Origin: CAWFFV01 sp963814985 | GTDB lineage: Bacteria > Chloroflexota > Ktedonobacteria > Ktedonobacterales > Ktedonobacteraceae | Direction: 5' to 3' | Assembly: GCA_963814985.1 (NCBI GenBank) | Contig: CAWFFV010000031.1 | Location: 94,992-158,991, forward strand | DNA: 64,000 nt | Shown here: piece by piece, positions 42,800 through 52,037 of the stretch | Layout of the letters: every line of letters starts with the position of its first letter | Position numbering within the stretch: the stretch's first letter is position 1 | Made by a program: the position numbers and the translations under genes | Notes under the pieces: generated by a model | The model's input: only the letters and a program-made list of their open reading frames with translations | Told to the model about the DNA's origin: nothing | The model's database searches: none

Positions 42800-44152
42800 C
42801 TATTCCTGTGGGGGAACCGCTGGCATCAGACCTTTCTCCATCTTCAAGGTAATGACGCGGGTTGCCGCTTCGTCGACACGAGCTTTGGAGAGCGTTCCGT
42901 TTTGCAATGCAGCCTTGAGTCCGTTGAGCACTGCAAGCATTTGACCTGCCCCGGTGGGTCCGAGCAGCATGTCATCACCTGCATTGAGAGCGAGAACGGC
43001 GGCCTGGGGCATGCTCCACGTCTGCGAGATACCCTGCATGTAGAGGGCATCGGTGAGGACTACTCCATCATAGCCAAATTCTTTGCGTAGAATATCAGTC
43101 ATAAAGATGTGTGAGAGTTCTGCGGGCATCTTAGGGTCAATAGCCGGCATCAGAACATCGGTAGGCATAATCATACCGGGGTGCTCCAGGCTATCGGGTG
43201 ACTGGATAAAGTGTTTAAAAGGGGCAAGTTCGACGGCGTAGAGCTGGCTCTTAGTACGGTTAACAACGGGCAGGCCGAAGTGTGCATCAATACTGGCATC
43301 ACCCAGACCAGGGAAATGTTTGATGCAAGCAATAATGCCATCACTTTGCATGGCTTTCATGTAGGGACCAGCATACTTGATCACCGAGTCCACTGTGAAG
43401 CCATATGTGCGAGTGATCTGGTCCGGGGCGTTGGGAATGAGAGCCACATCCACATCAGGTGCGAGATTTTCATTAATGCCGAGAGAGAGCAGATCATGGG
43501 CTACCAGGTGTCCCTGCTGGGTTGCGACATTGGAATCGCCACTATTGTAGATTGTCAGCGCCGAGGGACGGGGCGGGTAGATGTGCGTTAAGCGCTGCAC
43601 AATGCCGCCCTCTTCATCTGTAGAGATGAGGAGTGGCAATTGAGCATTTTTCTGCATTTCCCCAATATCATGCCGGGTTTGATTCGCAGTGAGCATCTGG
43701 AATTCATACATAATGACACCTCCAGCATGAAGCTGGTTAATCATCGTGTTCAAGTCGGCTGAATAGGTAGTATCGTCATACTCGACCATGATAAGTTGTC
43801 CCAGCTCCTCATCGAGAGTCATGCGCGAAACATAGAGGCTGGCTAACTGCTTGTCTTTCATATGCTGGCTAAGGTGATGGAGTTCATTTATCTGCTGAGC
43901 ATTGAGCGGAGGTTGTATAAAAGATACATTTGAGATAATGCCTGGAGTTGGCAAGACAGTCTCCGCTTTTCCTGTTAGAAGGCGCTCTCCAACAACGGTC
44001 CCGATAGTTATGAGGACAATCAGGAGAAAAAGAGTCAGCCCTATAAAGAGGCGTGAAGTATGGCGTCGTTGCGGCGATAGAATAAAAAGAGGTTTGTTGA
44101 GTTCGTCAGTTTTTTGTCTATCGGTAGGAAGTTTCTGGTTGTCGGTGCTCAT
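42800..44152 (-). CDS. membrane-anchored GH3 family glycosidase, tandem paralogue
   Basis: This 450-aa protein has the same layout as the downstream gene: a membrane helix (RLFIGLTLFLLIVLITIGTVV), FIQPPLNAQQINELHHL, MTLDEELGQLIMVEY, STDEEGGIVQRLT, IKHFPGLGDASIDAHFGLP with the His of the NagZ-type loop, and GVVLTDALYMQGI with the nucleophile Asp. The two share long identical stretches. They are 62 bp apart and probably co-transcribed, this one first. The likely role is peptidoglycan or amino-sugar glycan trimming at the outer membrane face. Confidence 0.9.
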   Translation of the reverse strand: MSTDNQKLPTDRQKTDELNKPLFILSPQRRHTSRLFIGLTLFLLIVLITIGTVVGERLLTGKAETVLPTPGIISNVSFIQPPLNAQQINELHHLSQHMKDKQLASLYVSRMTLDEELGQLIMVEYDDTTYSADLNTMINQLHAGGVIMYEFQMLTANQTRHDIGEMQKNAQLPLLISTDEEGGIVQRLTHIYPPRPSALTIYNSGDSNVATQQGHLVAHDLLSLGINENLAPDVDVALIPNAPDQITRTYGFTVDSVIKYAGPYMKAMQSDGIIACIKHFPGLGDASIDAHFGLPVVNRTKSQLYAVELAPFKHFIQSPDSLEHPGMIMPTDVLMPAIDPKMPAELSHIFMTDILRKEFGYDGVVLTDALYMQGISQTWSMPQAAVLALNAGDDMLLGPTGAGQMLAVLNGLKAALQNGTLSKARVDEAATRVITLKMEKGLMPAVPPQE

Positions 44153-44204
44153 AAATGCTCTCCATTAATAGTGATCATATACCTATTTATAATATAGTAG
44201 GTTG

Positions 44205-44335
44205 AAAAATGTTGTGTCTGGGTTTTGTCATCCGTAGCGAGGTTGTGCCACAACCCTTGCTACGGATGACAAAACCCAGACACAACGAGAGCAAGTCGCC
44301 GCATGTGGTGAGCAGATCTGAGTAGTTATACAATT
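44205..44335. repeat. palindromic element copy E
   Basis: The central hairpin 44211-44286 has 36-37-nt arms with one mismatch and one bulge. It is followed by the right flank ACGAGAGCAAGTCGCCGC and the end TGAGTAGTTATA, a decayed terminal repeat. The end is 2-3 nt from the stop codon of the minus-strand dehydrogenase gene. Confidence 0.72.
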
Positions 44336-44337
44336 TC

Positions 44338-46470
44338 CTAAGGCTTTGTACGACGTTTCCCGCGTGTAGATGAGCGTTGTTGCTTGCGTGCTGTTGATGG
44401 CTCTTTTTTAGAGGGTAATACTTCTGGAGGCTCTGTAGTTGCAGTTATCTCCTGAGTTGGGAGGGGTAGAGACGCATCAGCGGTTGTCTCTTGTGTGGTG
44501 GGTTCTGTATTTTCGTCAGGCACCTCAACTGGCACAGTTGCCTCGGTTGGTTCGTCGACAGCCATGAGAGGCTCGATCATTACATAGATATCCTCCAGAG
44601 ATGGCTCACTGACATCATCGGTAGGAAGGGCTGGCTCAGCAGTGGTATCGGCCAGAGGGGCTGACTCAGCAGAGAGATCAAGAGAAGTCGGCTCAGCAGT
44701 GGTATCGGCCAGAGGGGCTGACTCAGCAGAGAGATCGGTAAGAAGTGCAGGTTCGGTAGTGGTAAGATCGATGAGCAGGGCTGGTGGCTCGGCAGAGAGA
44801 TCGGTAAGAGGGGCTGACTCAGCAGAGAGATTGGTCGGAATGGTCGACTCATTGGTGTCATCGGTGAGAGAGGCCGATTCGGTGGGTGCTATAGGTGACT
44901 CAATTGCTTGTTCACTAAGGATTATCTGTTCGTATGTTACCTCAAAACTGCGCTCTACTTCTGCAACCTCGTTGGCCGCAGTTTGCTTCACAAATTTTCT
45001 TACGGTTGGGATGACCGCTGTGATCTCATCTTGATCGTCCATATTATCCAGAGGAGCATCAGGAAAAGACACATCTTCGTGGGTTAGAGTAAAAGGAGGA
45101 GATGGGTGCTCAGTACTCTGTGAGCCAAGTTGCAGAGGGACAGGTTCAGCAATATGAGCATCTGGTAAAGGCTGACTGACATGGGGAGGCACGCTTCTTA
45201 CGGTGGCTGATCGGCGCTGTTGTGCCGATGCACGTACATTGGGTACCACTGATGCTGGTTGCAACGCATAATCAAAGACGACTTTGATAGCCCGGCTGTA
45301 CTTCTTGTTTGCGGCAGTCATCAAGGCATATTGGTAGTTATTTAAGGCGAAACGATGGGTAATCAAGTGCTCTGGTTGAAGTAGACGGCGCTCAATGAGT
45401 TCGGCGGCAATATCAAAGGTCGGGCGGTGGCGGTTAGTGCCGATAGGCCATTGCTCCATACCATGGCCCATTGTGCCTACCAAATTCACCTCCTGGTACC
45501 AGATGGGGGTGAGATCGATATTCATCAGATGCAGACTGGTTCCCACTAACACAACGGTTCCACTTGCTCGCGTCCAACGTAGAGCATGATGCAAACTATT
45601 TTTTTGACCAACGGTATCATAGATAACATCATATCCGCCAAGGAGCATCTGGTTACCAAGCAGTCCTCGATGCCGTTGGGCGTTGGTTACTCGCTGTATC
45701 CCAATATAGCTATCCTGTGGATAGATGATATGCGAAGCGCCCATACGTGTGGCTTGTTCAACCTGGAAAGAGTGGCGTGCCAGCACGCTGACTTCGACAC
45801 TTGGAGTCAGAGCACGCACTATCTGTAAGACAAGAAGACCAATTGTTCCCGCACCAATAATCAGGATACGGTCACCATCCTGAGGTAAGCGGCGCAACAC
45901 AGCATGGACAGCGACCGCTGTTGGCTCGAGTAGGACAGCCTGTTCATCACTGATTATTGAGGGAAGGACGAACAGTTGTTGCTCATGGAGTAGCATCTCT
46001 TCACTCCAGCCACCTCCGATAGACTGGGGGTTAGATAAGTGACCACATGCGCAAAGATCATAGTTGCCAGAAGCACATGAATGACAGGGTGGTTGTATGC
46101 CCGAAGAGAGACAGTTGGGACCATATTGGAGTGCTACGCGATCTCCAATGCGCACATGTTGTACATCATCGCCAATCTCGATGACATCACCGACCACCTC
46201 ATGACCGGGATAGGAGCGCCCGCGATAGTGAATAGCAGCAGGTGCAGTGCGTAAATCGCCATCAGTGGAAATCAGATGCAAGTCACTCCCAGAGATACCG
46301 GCAAGACGATTGCGAACTCGTACCCAGGTGGAAGAAGGGAGTGATTGTCGTGGCAAATTTTCCACTTGTAGTGGTGCGAAGGAGGAAAAGCAGGCGTTAC
46401 GCCAAAAAAGCCTGAGAAATTGAGTGACAAATACTCGCCTGGGATCGAGGTCCAGAGTTGAGGTCCACAT
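44338..46470 (-). CDS. zinc-type alcohol dehydrogenase (MDR) with long acidic repeat tail
   Basis: This 710-aa protein has an MDR dehydrogenase at residues 1-400: YPGHEVVGDVIEIGDDVQHVRIGDRVAL, PPCHSCASGNYDLCACG as structural zinc lobe, and the NAD(P) loop ILIIGAGTIGLLVLQIV. Where the family has the catalytic-zinc Cys (GICGSD) it reads AGISGSDLHL, so a Ser replaces that ligand. The remaining 310 residues are low complexity: Glu/Ser/Thr/Pro with repeats of LSAESAPLADTTAEP, ending in a basic Arg/Lys tail (RKQQRSSTRGKRRTKP). The start at 46470 is set by AAGGGGAG. The tail is not found in ordinary MDR enzymes of about 340-400 aa. Confidence 0.87.
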   Translation of the reverse strand: MWTSTLDLDPRRVFVTQFLRLFWRNACFSSFAPLQVENLPRQSLPSSTWVRVRNRLAGISGSDLHLISTDGDLRTAPAAIHYRGRSYPGHEVVGDVIEIGDDVQHVRIGDRVALQYGPNCLSSGIQPPCHSCASGNYDLCACGHLSNPQSIGGGWSEEMLLHEQQLFVLPSIISDEQAVLLEPTAVAVHAVLRRLPQDGDRILIIGAGTIGLLVLQIVRALTPSVEVSVLARHSFQVEQATRMGASHIIYPQDSYIGIQRVTNAQRHRGLLGNQMLLGGYDVIYDTVGQKNSLHHALRWTRASGTVVLVGTSLHLMNIDLTPIWYQEVNLVGTMGHGMEQWPIGTNRHRPTFDIAAELIERRLLQPEHLITHRFALNNYQYALMTAANKKYSRAIKVVFDYALQPASVVPNVRASAQQRRSATVRSVPPHVSQPLPDAHIAEPVPLQLGSQSTEHPSPPFTLTHEDVSFPDAPLDNMDDQDEITAVIPTVRKFVKQTAANEVAEVERSFEVTYEQIILSEQAIESPIAPTESASLTDDTNESTIPTNLSAESAPLTDLSAEPPALLIDLTTTEPALLTDLSAESAPLADTTAEPTSLDLSAESAPLADTTAEPALPTDDVSEPSLEDIYVMIEPLMAVDEPTEATVPVEVPDENTEPTTQETTADASLPLPTQEITATTEPPEVLPSKKEPSTARKQQRSSTRGKRRTKP
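44640..44850. repeat. coding tandem repeats in the dehydrogenase tail
   Basis: A unit of about 60 bp containing GGCTCAGCAGTGGTATCGGC and GGGGCTGACTCAGCAGAGAG recurs, with two nearly identical copies (about 44635 and 44695) and degenerate ones to 44850. It encodes the LSAESAPLADTTAEP-type repeats. It is prone to length change by slippage. Confidence 0.75.
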
Positions 46471-46604
46471 AGCTCCCCTTCTTATTTTCACTCAGGAGAC
46501 TACCATGGTTGCCTCCTACGACCAAACCACGCATTGCTTTTGTGGCAGTGTATCACGATTAGCCAAAAAGGGTCAATGCTTTAGGACTGGAATATCTGGC
46601 AAGC

Positions 46605-47873
46605 TTAACCCATGCAGGGCAAGGTGACGATAAACTCGGTGCCCTTACCTGGCTCACTGGAGGCAGAGAGGGTGCCATGATGTGCACGTACAATAGCAAC
46701 CGCAATAGTAAGGCCCAATCCTGCGCCTACTGCCGATAGCCCATTGCCATTGGATGATCGGAGCTGGCCGCGATAAAAGGAATCAAAGATATGTTGCAAA
46801 TCTTCTTTAGCAATGCCCATTCCGTTGTCAATGACGCGAATCTCTGCCTGTCCGTTTTGCTTATCAAGTTGCAGTGTAATGGTACCATCAGATGTAGGAC
46901 AACCATGCTTAAGCGCATTATCAAGGAGAATAAACAGCAGTTGTTTAATACGCTCCTTGTCCGCCTGTATGCCCAGGCGTTGCTGTGTCACCAGTTTGAA
47001 TGAGATCATGTGCCCATCTTTGGCCCTGGCTCTAGTTTGATCGATGCTATCAGTTGCCAACTCGATCAGATCAAGGTATTGCAGTTTGAGAGGATGACCA
47101 TCATCGAGACGTGCAAGAGTCAAGAGGTCATTGATCAAGGTTGTCATACGCTCGGCCTCACTTTTCATGCGTTTGAGGACACGTTGAGCTGTCTCTGGAT
47201 CATCTTTAGCTCCGCGCATAAGCACCTCTGTAAAGCCACGTATAGACGTAAGTGGGGTACGTAGCTGATGCGAGGCATCGGAAAAGAAACGACGGAAACG
47301 CTGTTCCGAGGTATGTTGCATTTCCTCCGCATGTTCAAGGCGTGTTACCATCTCATTGAGACTCCCCGCCAGACGATCAACCTCATCCTGAGGTGGCAAG
47401 CGTAGGGGAAGCCGTTCGCGTTGCTGGAGATCCCCAATGGCGATAGCCTGGGCCACGTCGGTGACGCGCCAGAGGGGGCGTAGCAGTAATGTGGTAAGAA
47501 CAAATGCCATGATGATGGCAGATACGGTTGTACCAGTAGCAACCAGGCCGATATAAGTAGTAGAAGGTTGTTGATACACAAGGACGCAGATAAGAGCGAC
47601 GACAATCACTAAAAGTAAACTATAAACAGATATAAGTTGTATGCGTAAGCTAAAAAAAGGTCGTAGCCAGGGAGGAATACCCCCTTTAGATCTAGCACTG
47701 TGAGTAAGAAGCGGATATCGTTCTCTCTCTAACGTATTCATTGAAGATCTCGTCAGGAGAAGGTTGGGTGATGTAGCAGCTTTCATAACGCGAGGCGATG
47801 TTTTGGTTTTATGACGCTGATGCTCAAAAACTTCTGATCTCACTGTTGCTCGAACCGCATTTATCTCTGACAT
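46605..47873 (-). CDS. HAMP-containing sensor histidine kinase
   Basis: This 422-aa kinase has a polar N-terminus of about 75 residues and two adjacent membrane helices (about 77-100 and 108-130) with almost no extracellular loop. A HAMP follows (LLRPLWRVTDVAQAIAIGDLQQRERLPL), then HisKA with RFFSDASHQLRTPLTSIRGFTEVLM (phospho-His near residue 208) and HATPase (LLFILLDNALKHG, VIDNGMGIAKEDLQHIFDSFYRG, GLSAVGAGLGLTIAVAIVRAHHG). The lack of a sensor loop suggests it senses the membrane itself. It lies downstream of its OmpR-type partner, 46 bp apart. Confidence 0.93.
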   Translation of the reverse strand: MSEINAVRATVRSEVFEHQRHKTKTSPRVMKAATSPNLLLTRSSMNTLERERYPLLTHSARSKGGIPPWLRPFFSLRIQLISVYSLLLVIVVALICVLVYQQPSTTYIGLVATGTTVSAIIMAFVLTTLLLRPLWRVTDVAQAIAIGDLQQRERLPLRLPPQDEVDRLAGSLNEMVTRLEHAEEMQHTSEQRFRRFFSDASHQLRTPLTSIRGFTEVLMRGAKDDPETAQRVLKRMKSEAERMTTLINDLLTLARLDDGHPLKLQYLDLIELATDSIDQTRARAKDGHMISFKLVTQQRLGIQADKERIKQLLFILLDNALKHGCPTSDGTITLQLDKQNGQAEIRVIDNGMGIAKEDLQHIFDSFYRGQLRSSNGNGLSAVGAGLGLTIAVAIVRAHHGTLSASSEPGKGTEFIVTLPCMG

Positions 47874-47918
47874 ACTAGATGAACCTCCGCTTCGCGAACA
47901 TATAGTACTTTTACATGC

Positions 47919-48680
47919 TTACCCTTTTAGTACGTAGCCTACGCTACGCACCGTCTGTATAAGTCGCGGCGTACTCGGTGAATCTTCAATTTTCTCACGC
48001 AAGTAACGGACATAGACCTCGATGATATTGGTTTCACCAAGGAAGTCGTAGCCCCAAACGCGATTGAGGATGGTCTGGCGATCGAGCACCTGCCGTGGAT
48101 GACTCATAAAGAGATGCAGGAGATTATACTCGGTGGCCGTCAATTCGATCAGACGGCCTCCTCGTGTCACTTCACGGGTTGCCGTATTCAAGCGCAAGTC
48201 GCCAAATTGTAACACCTGTCTGTTGGGATCATCCTCATTGGCTCCTGTCAGTGCGGACCTGACTCGGCTCTGACGACGCAAGATAGCCCGTATGCGTTCT
48301 AACAGTTCATCAAAGTCGAATGGTTTTGTGAGATAGTCATCAGCTCCAGTGCGTAGTCCAAGAATACGATCACTCACTTCATCTTTCGCAGTCAACATCA
48401 AAATAGGAATGTCTCGTGTTGTAGGGTTGGAGCGTAGGCGGCGACATACTTCCAGTCCATCAATTCCCGGCATCATCACATCTAATATCACTAAATCAGG
48501 ATTTCCACGTTGTGCGGCTGTTACCCCCTGTTCGCCATCAGGCGCTGATTCCACTTGAAAGCCTTCGTAGCGCAACCCTAGGCGAACAAACTCAATAATA
48601 TTTTCTTGATCGTCAATGACGAGAATTTTTAAAAGAGGCTGTTTTTCCTGATTAGCTTGCCAGGAAGTACTTTGTTGCAT
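47919..48680 (-). CDS. OmpR-family response regulator
   Basis: This 253-aa regulator has a receiver domain (KILVIDDQENIIEFVRLGLRYEGF, Asp in LVILDVMMPGIDGLEVC, ILMLTAKDE, TGADDYLTKPFDFDELLERIR) and a winged helix (LIELTATEYNLLHLFMSHPRQVLDRQTILNRVWGYDFLGETNIIEVYVRYLREKIE). The start at 48680 follows GGGGGAGA by 3-4 nt; an upstream in-frame ATG at 48704 lacks a ribosome site. It is the first gene of a two-component operon with the HAMP kinase and divergent from the Rrf2 gene. Confidence 0.94.
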   Translation of the reverse strand: MQQSTSWQANQEKQPLLKILVIDDQENIIEFVRLGLRYEGFQVESAPDGEQGVTAAQRGNPDLVILDVMMPGIDGLEVCRRLRSNPTTRDIPILMLTAKDEVSDRILGLRTGADDYLTKPFDFDELLERIRAILRRQSRVRSALTGANEDDPNRQVLQFGDLRLNTATREVTRGGRLIELTATEYNLLHLFMSHPRQVLDRQTILNRVWGYDFLGETNIIEVYVRYLREKIEDSPSTPRLIQTVRSVGYVLKG

Positions 48681-48937
48681 AAATCTCCCCCTTGGATCAG
48701 ACAATTATTATACGAAGCAGAATAACATGAGCACTTGAAAAATTATTTTTACTTCTACGTTTCATTATAGATATCCCTGAACGGACCTGCAAGACTTTCG
48801 TGCATGTTCTCCGCCATTCTCAGCAGAATTTAATCCTTGCAAAACCCATTGACATGCATGCGCTACTGATATATCCTAACAAGAGGGAGAAAAAATCTCG
48901 GAATCAGTCATTTTGCCCAGCGGAAAGGTTCCCAACA

Positions 48938-49375
48938 ATGAAGCTTACAATGAAGGGGGATTATGGCCTGAGAGCGATGCTCGATATGGCAGCGTACTAT
49001 GGGCAAGGACCGATTGAGAGTGCGGATATTGCCAGTCGGCAGCATATTCCAGAACAATATCTCGACCAAATTCTTGTGGCTCTGCGTAAAGAGGGCCTGG
49101 TAAAAAGTGTCCGAGGCCCCAAAGGTGGGCATATGTTAGCAAAATCGCCAGGACAGATTACCATGGCCCAGGTCATGCAAGCGTTGGAAGGTTATGTTCC
49201 CCCAATGGAGTGTCTGCCGAATCCGGACTTTTGCAAACTCTCCCCAGGCTGTGCCTTACGCGAAGTCTGGCAGAAGATTGATGCTCTGACTGAGCAGATC
49301 CTCGTTTCTACTACCATAGAGGAGCTGGCGCAACGCCACCGTACGGAAAATATGGAGACGATGTACTACATTTAG
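48938..49375 (+). CDS. Rrf2-family regulator with three-cysteine cluster
   Basis: This 145-aa protein has the Rrf2 winged helix (MKGDYGLRAMLDMAAYYGQGPIESADIASRQHIPEQYLDQILVALRKEGLVKSVRGPKGGHMLAKSP). Its three Cys, MECLPNPDFCKLSPGCALREVW (C-x6-C-x5-C), are in the position of the Fe-S ligands of IscR and NsrR. So an Fe-S-dependent or redox-responsive repressor is likely. The start ATG 48938 follows GGAAAGG. A single-domain receiver and a cysteine-synthase-like gene follow on the same strand, which hints at sulfur or Fe-S control, like CymR. Confidence 0.9.
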   Translation: MKLTMKGDYGLRAMLDMAAYYGQGPIESADIASRQHIPEQYLDQILVALRKEGLVKSVRGPKGGHMLAKSPGQITMAQVMQALEGYVPPMECLPNPDFCKLSPGCALREVWQKIDALTEQILVSTTIEELAQRHRTENMETMYYI

Positions 49376-49459
49376 TGAGACAAGACAAGACAAGTCTTCT
49401 TGGTGAAGGTGAAAGAGGGAAGGATGACGAGGAGACAAAGGGGATGGTAGGTTGAAGTA

Positions 49460-49843
49460 TTGGAAAAGCGCAGATTAATCGCGATCGTAGAGGACGATCC
49501 ATTATTGGCAACTATGTTTCATGATATGCTTGGTTGCTTTGGGAACTGGCAAATCCGTCTTTTTTCCGATGGACAGCGAGCGAAAGACCTGCTACCAGAC
49601 ATCGGGGCGGATTTGATTCTCCTGGATGTAGGATTACCCAACCTGGATGGCGTCTCCCTCTATAAGATTCTACGTGGACATAGCAGTACGAGAAATACTC
49701 CCATCGTAGTGATTACCGGAAGTCACGGCTGGGAACTCCATCGTATGGGACTCCAGACAGGCTTGCTCTTACGTAAACCTTTCAAGGCACAGGAATTGCT
49801 GAGCATTATTCAAGCCTTGCTATCGGAGGAGAGGGAAGGCTAG
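49460..49843 (+). CDS. stand-alone response-regulator receiver domain
   Basis: This 127-aa protein is a receiver only: RRLIAIVEDDPLLATMFHDML, phospho-Asp near residue 57 in LILLDVGLPNLDGVSLY, VVITGSHG and the Lys in LLRKPFKAQELLSII. There is no output domain. It uses a TTG start, the first in-frame start in the region. It is followed 6 nt later by the cysteine-synthase-like gene, so the two are co-translated. The kinase is not obvious; the HAMP kinase is divergent nearby. Confidence 0.85.
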   Translation: MEKRRLIAIVEDDPLLATMFHDMLGCFGNWQIRLFSDGQRAKDLLPDIGADLILLDVGLPNLDGVSLYKILRGHSSTRNTPIVVITGSHGWELHRMGLQTGLLLRKPFKAQELLSIIQALLSEEREG

Positions 49844-49849
49844 CAAAAT

Positions 49850-50806
49850 ATGATCCGTTGGGCGAAAGACATGGCCGAGTTAATCGGTCGTACTCCCCTG
49901 ATCGAGTTGAAGCGCTTGACTGCCAGCACCGACAGTGTGGGGGCGATCGTGCTAGCCAAGCTGGAGATGTTCAGTCCGGGTGGCAGTGTTAAAGATCGCG
50001 TTGCGCTCCAAATGATCTGTGAGGCCGAGGCCCAGGGTCTGTTACGTCCAGGCAGTATTATTACCGAACCTACCAGCGGTAATATGGGGATTTCGTTGGC
50101 TTGCCTGGCTGCTGCGCGTGGCTATCGTTGTATTCTCACTATGCCCGATACAATTCATCTGGAACGTCGTCTCCTCTTGCAACGTTTGGGCGCACAGATA
50201 ATTCTGACTCCTGGAGGGCAGGGGATGCGCGGAGCTATCAACAAAGTCGTTGAGTTGCGGACGACTTTGCCCAATACCTGGTTTCCTCAGCAGTTCTATA
50301 ATCAGGCCAACCCTCGTTCTCACCGCGAAGGAACCGCCGTAGAAATTTGGGAAGAGACGGAGGGAGCCGTCGATATAGTAGTGGTCGGCGTTGGGACGGG
50401 AGGAACCCTCACGGGGTTAGCTGAGGGATTACGTTCTCGCAAACCCTCGGTGGAAGTCGTTGCCGTCGAACCTGCCAGTTGTGCCGTTCTGTCTGGTGGA
50501 CGACCCGGTCCACATCGTATCGAGGGGCTGGGAGCTGGTTTCCTGCCGGATACCCTCAGAGTGGATCTGATTGACCATGTGATCCCGGTTACTGATCGTG
50601 ATGCTGTCATGACTGCTATTCGTCTTATGGAGGTCGAGGGACTTTCAGTTGGCATCAGCAGCGGTGCGGTTGCCTGGGCGGCGTTACAGGAAGCGCAGAA
50701 AGAGCACAATCGTGGAAAGGTGATAGTGACGGTTTTTCCCAGCGCAGCTGAGCGATATCTCCAGACGGTCCTCTTTGATGATCTCCGAGGCGACTCACGC
50801 CCGTAA
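49850..50806 (+). CDS. cysteine synthase-like PLP-dependent enzyme
   Basis: This 318-aa fold-type II PLP enzyme begins MAELIGRTPLIELKRL, has the PLP Lys in MFSPGGSVKDRVAL (about residue 48), the phosphate-binding TSGNMGISLACLAA, VGVGTGGTLTGLAEGLR and GISSGAVAWAALQ. It matches O-acetylserine sulfhydrylase/cystathionine beta-synthase family members, which make cysteine from O-acetylserine and sulfide. The standard TSGNTG is TSGNMG here. The C-terminal regulatory CBS domains are absent. Its neighbours are a receiver and an Rrf2 regulator. Confidence 0.9.
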   Translation: MIRWAKDMAELIGRTPLIELKRLTASTDSVGAIVLAKLEMFSPGGSVKDRVALQMICEAEAQGLLRPGSIITEPTSGNMGISLACLAAARGYRCILTMPDTIHLERRLLLQRLGAQIILTPGGQGMRGAINKVVELRTTLPNTWFPQQFYNQANPRSHREGTAVEIWEETEGAVDIVVVGVGTGGTLTGLAEGLRSRKPSVEVVAVEPASCAVLSGGRPGPHRIEGLGAGFLPDTLRVDLIDHVIPVTDRDAVMTAIRLMEVEGLSVGISSGAVAWAALQEAQKEHNRGKVIVTVFPSAAERYLQTVLFDDLRGDSRP

Positions 50807-50924
50807 ATACCTGGGCGAAGATGGTTTCTGATGTTCACGAGTGTTTGTCTCTCTGTACGCAATATGAATCGTTTTAAAAGGTAAGTGGTGGACATCGACT
50901 CCATTGAATGAGATGAGGGAGAGT

Positions 50925-51770
50925 ATGATACAGCTTGTAGTCGATACTGATCAGTTTCACCTGGGGCGTCTTCCGTATAGACGCATCAGCCTGTTTGGTC
51001 TGCTCTTATTTAGCATCTTTCTGGCTACTGCTCTGTTTGCCCTGGTTTTGAGTGTCCTCTTCTGGACGAAATACTCACATGACTTTACTCTGTACATCAA
51101 GTGGCAAGATGTTCTGGTCATATTGTTAGGAGGTATTGCCTTTATCGCATCAGGCGGTAGTATCCTGGTGCTACGTTTTCTGTGTGCGATACGTGCCGGG
51201 TATGTCACAGGGATGCTTACTTTCATGGGAGAGACTTCACTGATGGTGCGTGACCTTTCTTCTGAAAACCTTGCCAGTATCTTCTGGATGATGAATAGTG
51301 CCTTCTGGTGCTTTGCTGTAGTGTTGGTGGGACTGCTACCGCTGGTACTTATAGGGTGGACCTGGAGTTTGCCTTATCCTGTCCTGGCTGTTGTGGCAAC
51401 GGCTGTCGTGGGTATGCTGGGTATTGCTGGTTTAGTCGTAAGTGTTGTGGCAGCCTTCTTTCTCATCATCGGCTGTATCGGTGCTATCACTTTTTGTCGT
51501 AAACTGGGCTCGCTGCAAAAATACGAACTGAGCAACCATGCCATCGTGTGTATAGATAACTTTGTTCTCACCATTATCTACCCTGGTATGCCAGAAGCTA
51601 TGGTCGATCTGGACTTGCTTGACGCTAAAGACCGACATCGCCTGTTGTTTCTGTTGCAGCAACGTTGGATGGATGCTCAGCGCGTCTGGAATCCATGCCT
51701 GGACGAAGAGATTGAAGCCGCTTTAGAGGAGGGTGAAATACATCCAGTCCTGTTTGCCCATGTGGAATGA
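50925..51770 (+). CDS. multi-helix membrane protein, function unknown
   Basis: This 281-aa protein has about five membrane helices (RRISLFGLLLFSIFLATALF; VLVILLGGIAFIASGGSIL; FWCFAVVLVGLLPLVLIGW; PVLAVVATAVVGMLGIAGLV; FFLIIGCIGAITF) and a C-terminal cytoplasmic domain of about 85 residues (LSNHAIVCIDNFVLTIIYPG, DAKDRHRLLFLLQQRWMDAQRVW). I do not recognise a family. The start ATG 50925 is chosen because GAGGGAG lies just upstream; two other in-frame starts precede it. No operon partner is evident. Confidence 0.7.
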   Translation: MIQLVVDTDQFHLGRLPYRRISLFGLLLFSIFLATALFALVLSVLFWTKYSHDFTLYIKWQDVLVILLGGIAFIASGGSILVLRFLCAIRAGYVTGMLTFMGETSLMVRDLSSENLASIFWMMNSAFWCFAVVLVGLLPLVLIGWTWSLPYPVLAVVATAVVGMLGIAGLVVSVVAAFFLIIGCIGAITFCRKLGSLQKYELSNHAIVCIDNFVLTIIYPGMPEAMVDLDLLDAKDRHRLLFLLQQRWMDAQRVWNPCLDEEIEAALEEGEIHPVLFAHVE

Positions 51771-51835
51771 AGGGGGAGCGGCCAGAAGCGACTTTCAAAA
51801 AATCCTGAATAAAATATCAAATATCAAAGAAAGTA

Positions 51836-51864
51836 TTGACATGCTTTTCCAAACGTAGTATACT
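51836..51864 (+). promoter_or_regulatory. rpoBC promoter
   Basis: A consensus TTGACA (51836-51841), a 17-nt spacer and TATACT (51859-51864) lie 460 bp upstream of rpoB. A transcript from here would carry a 450-nt leader with a small ORF and two hairpins. Confidence 0.8.
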
Positions 51865-52037
51865 TATGACTTGCCAGAGTATGTATACTAGTAACAGTGA
51901 AAAACCACAGAGACAGAGATAGAGAGACAGACGGGACATTTAGCAAACGGATGACTCCCCAATTTCGATGAGGACACGATACTATTAGAAACCACATAAA
52001 ATTTCACCTTCGATCTGCATTGTAGGGAAAAGGAAAG

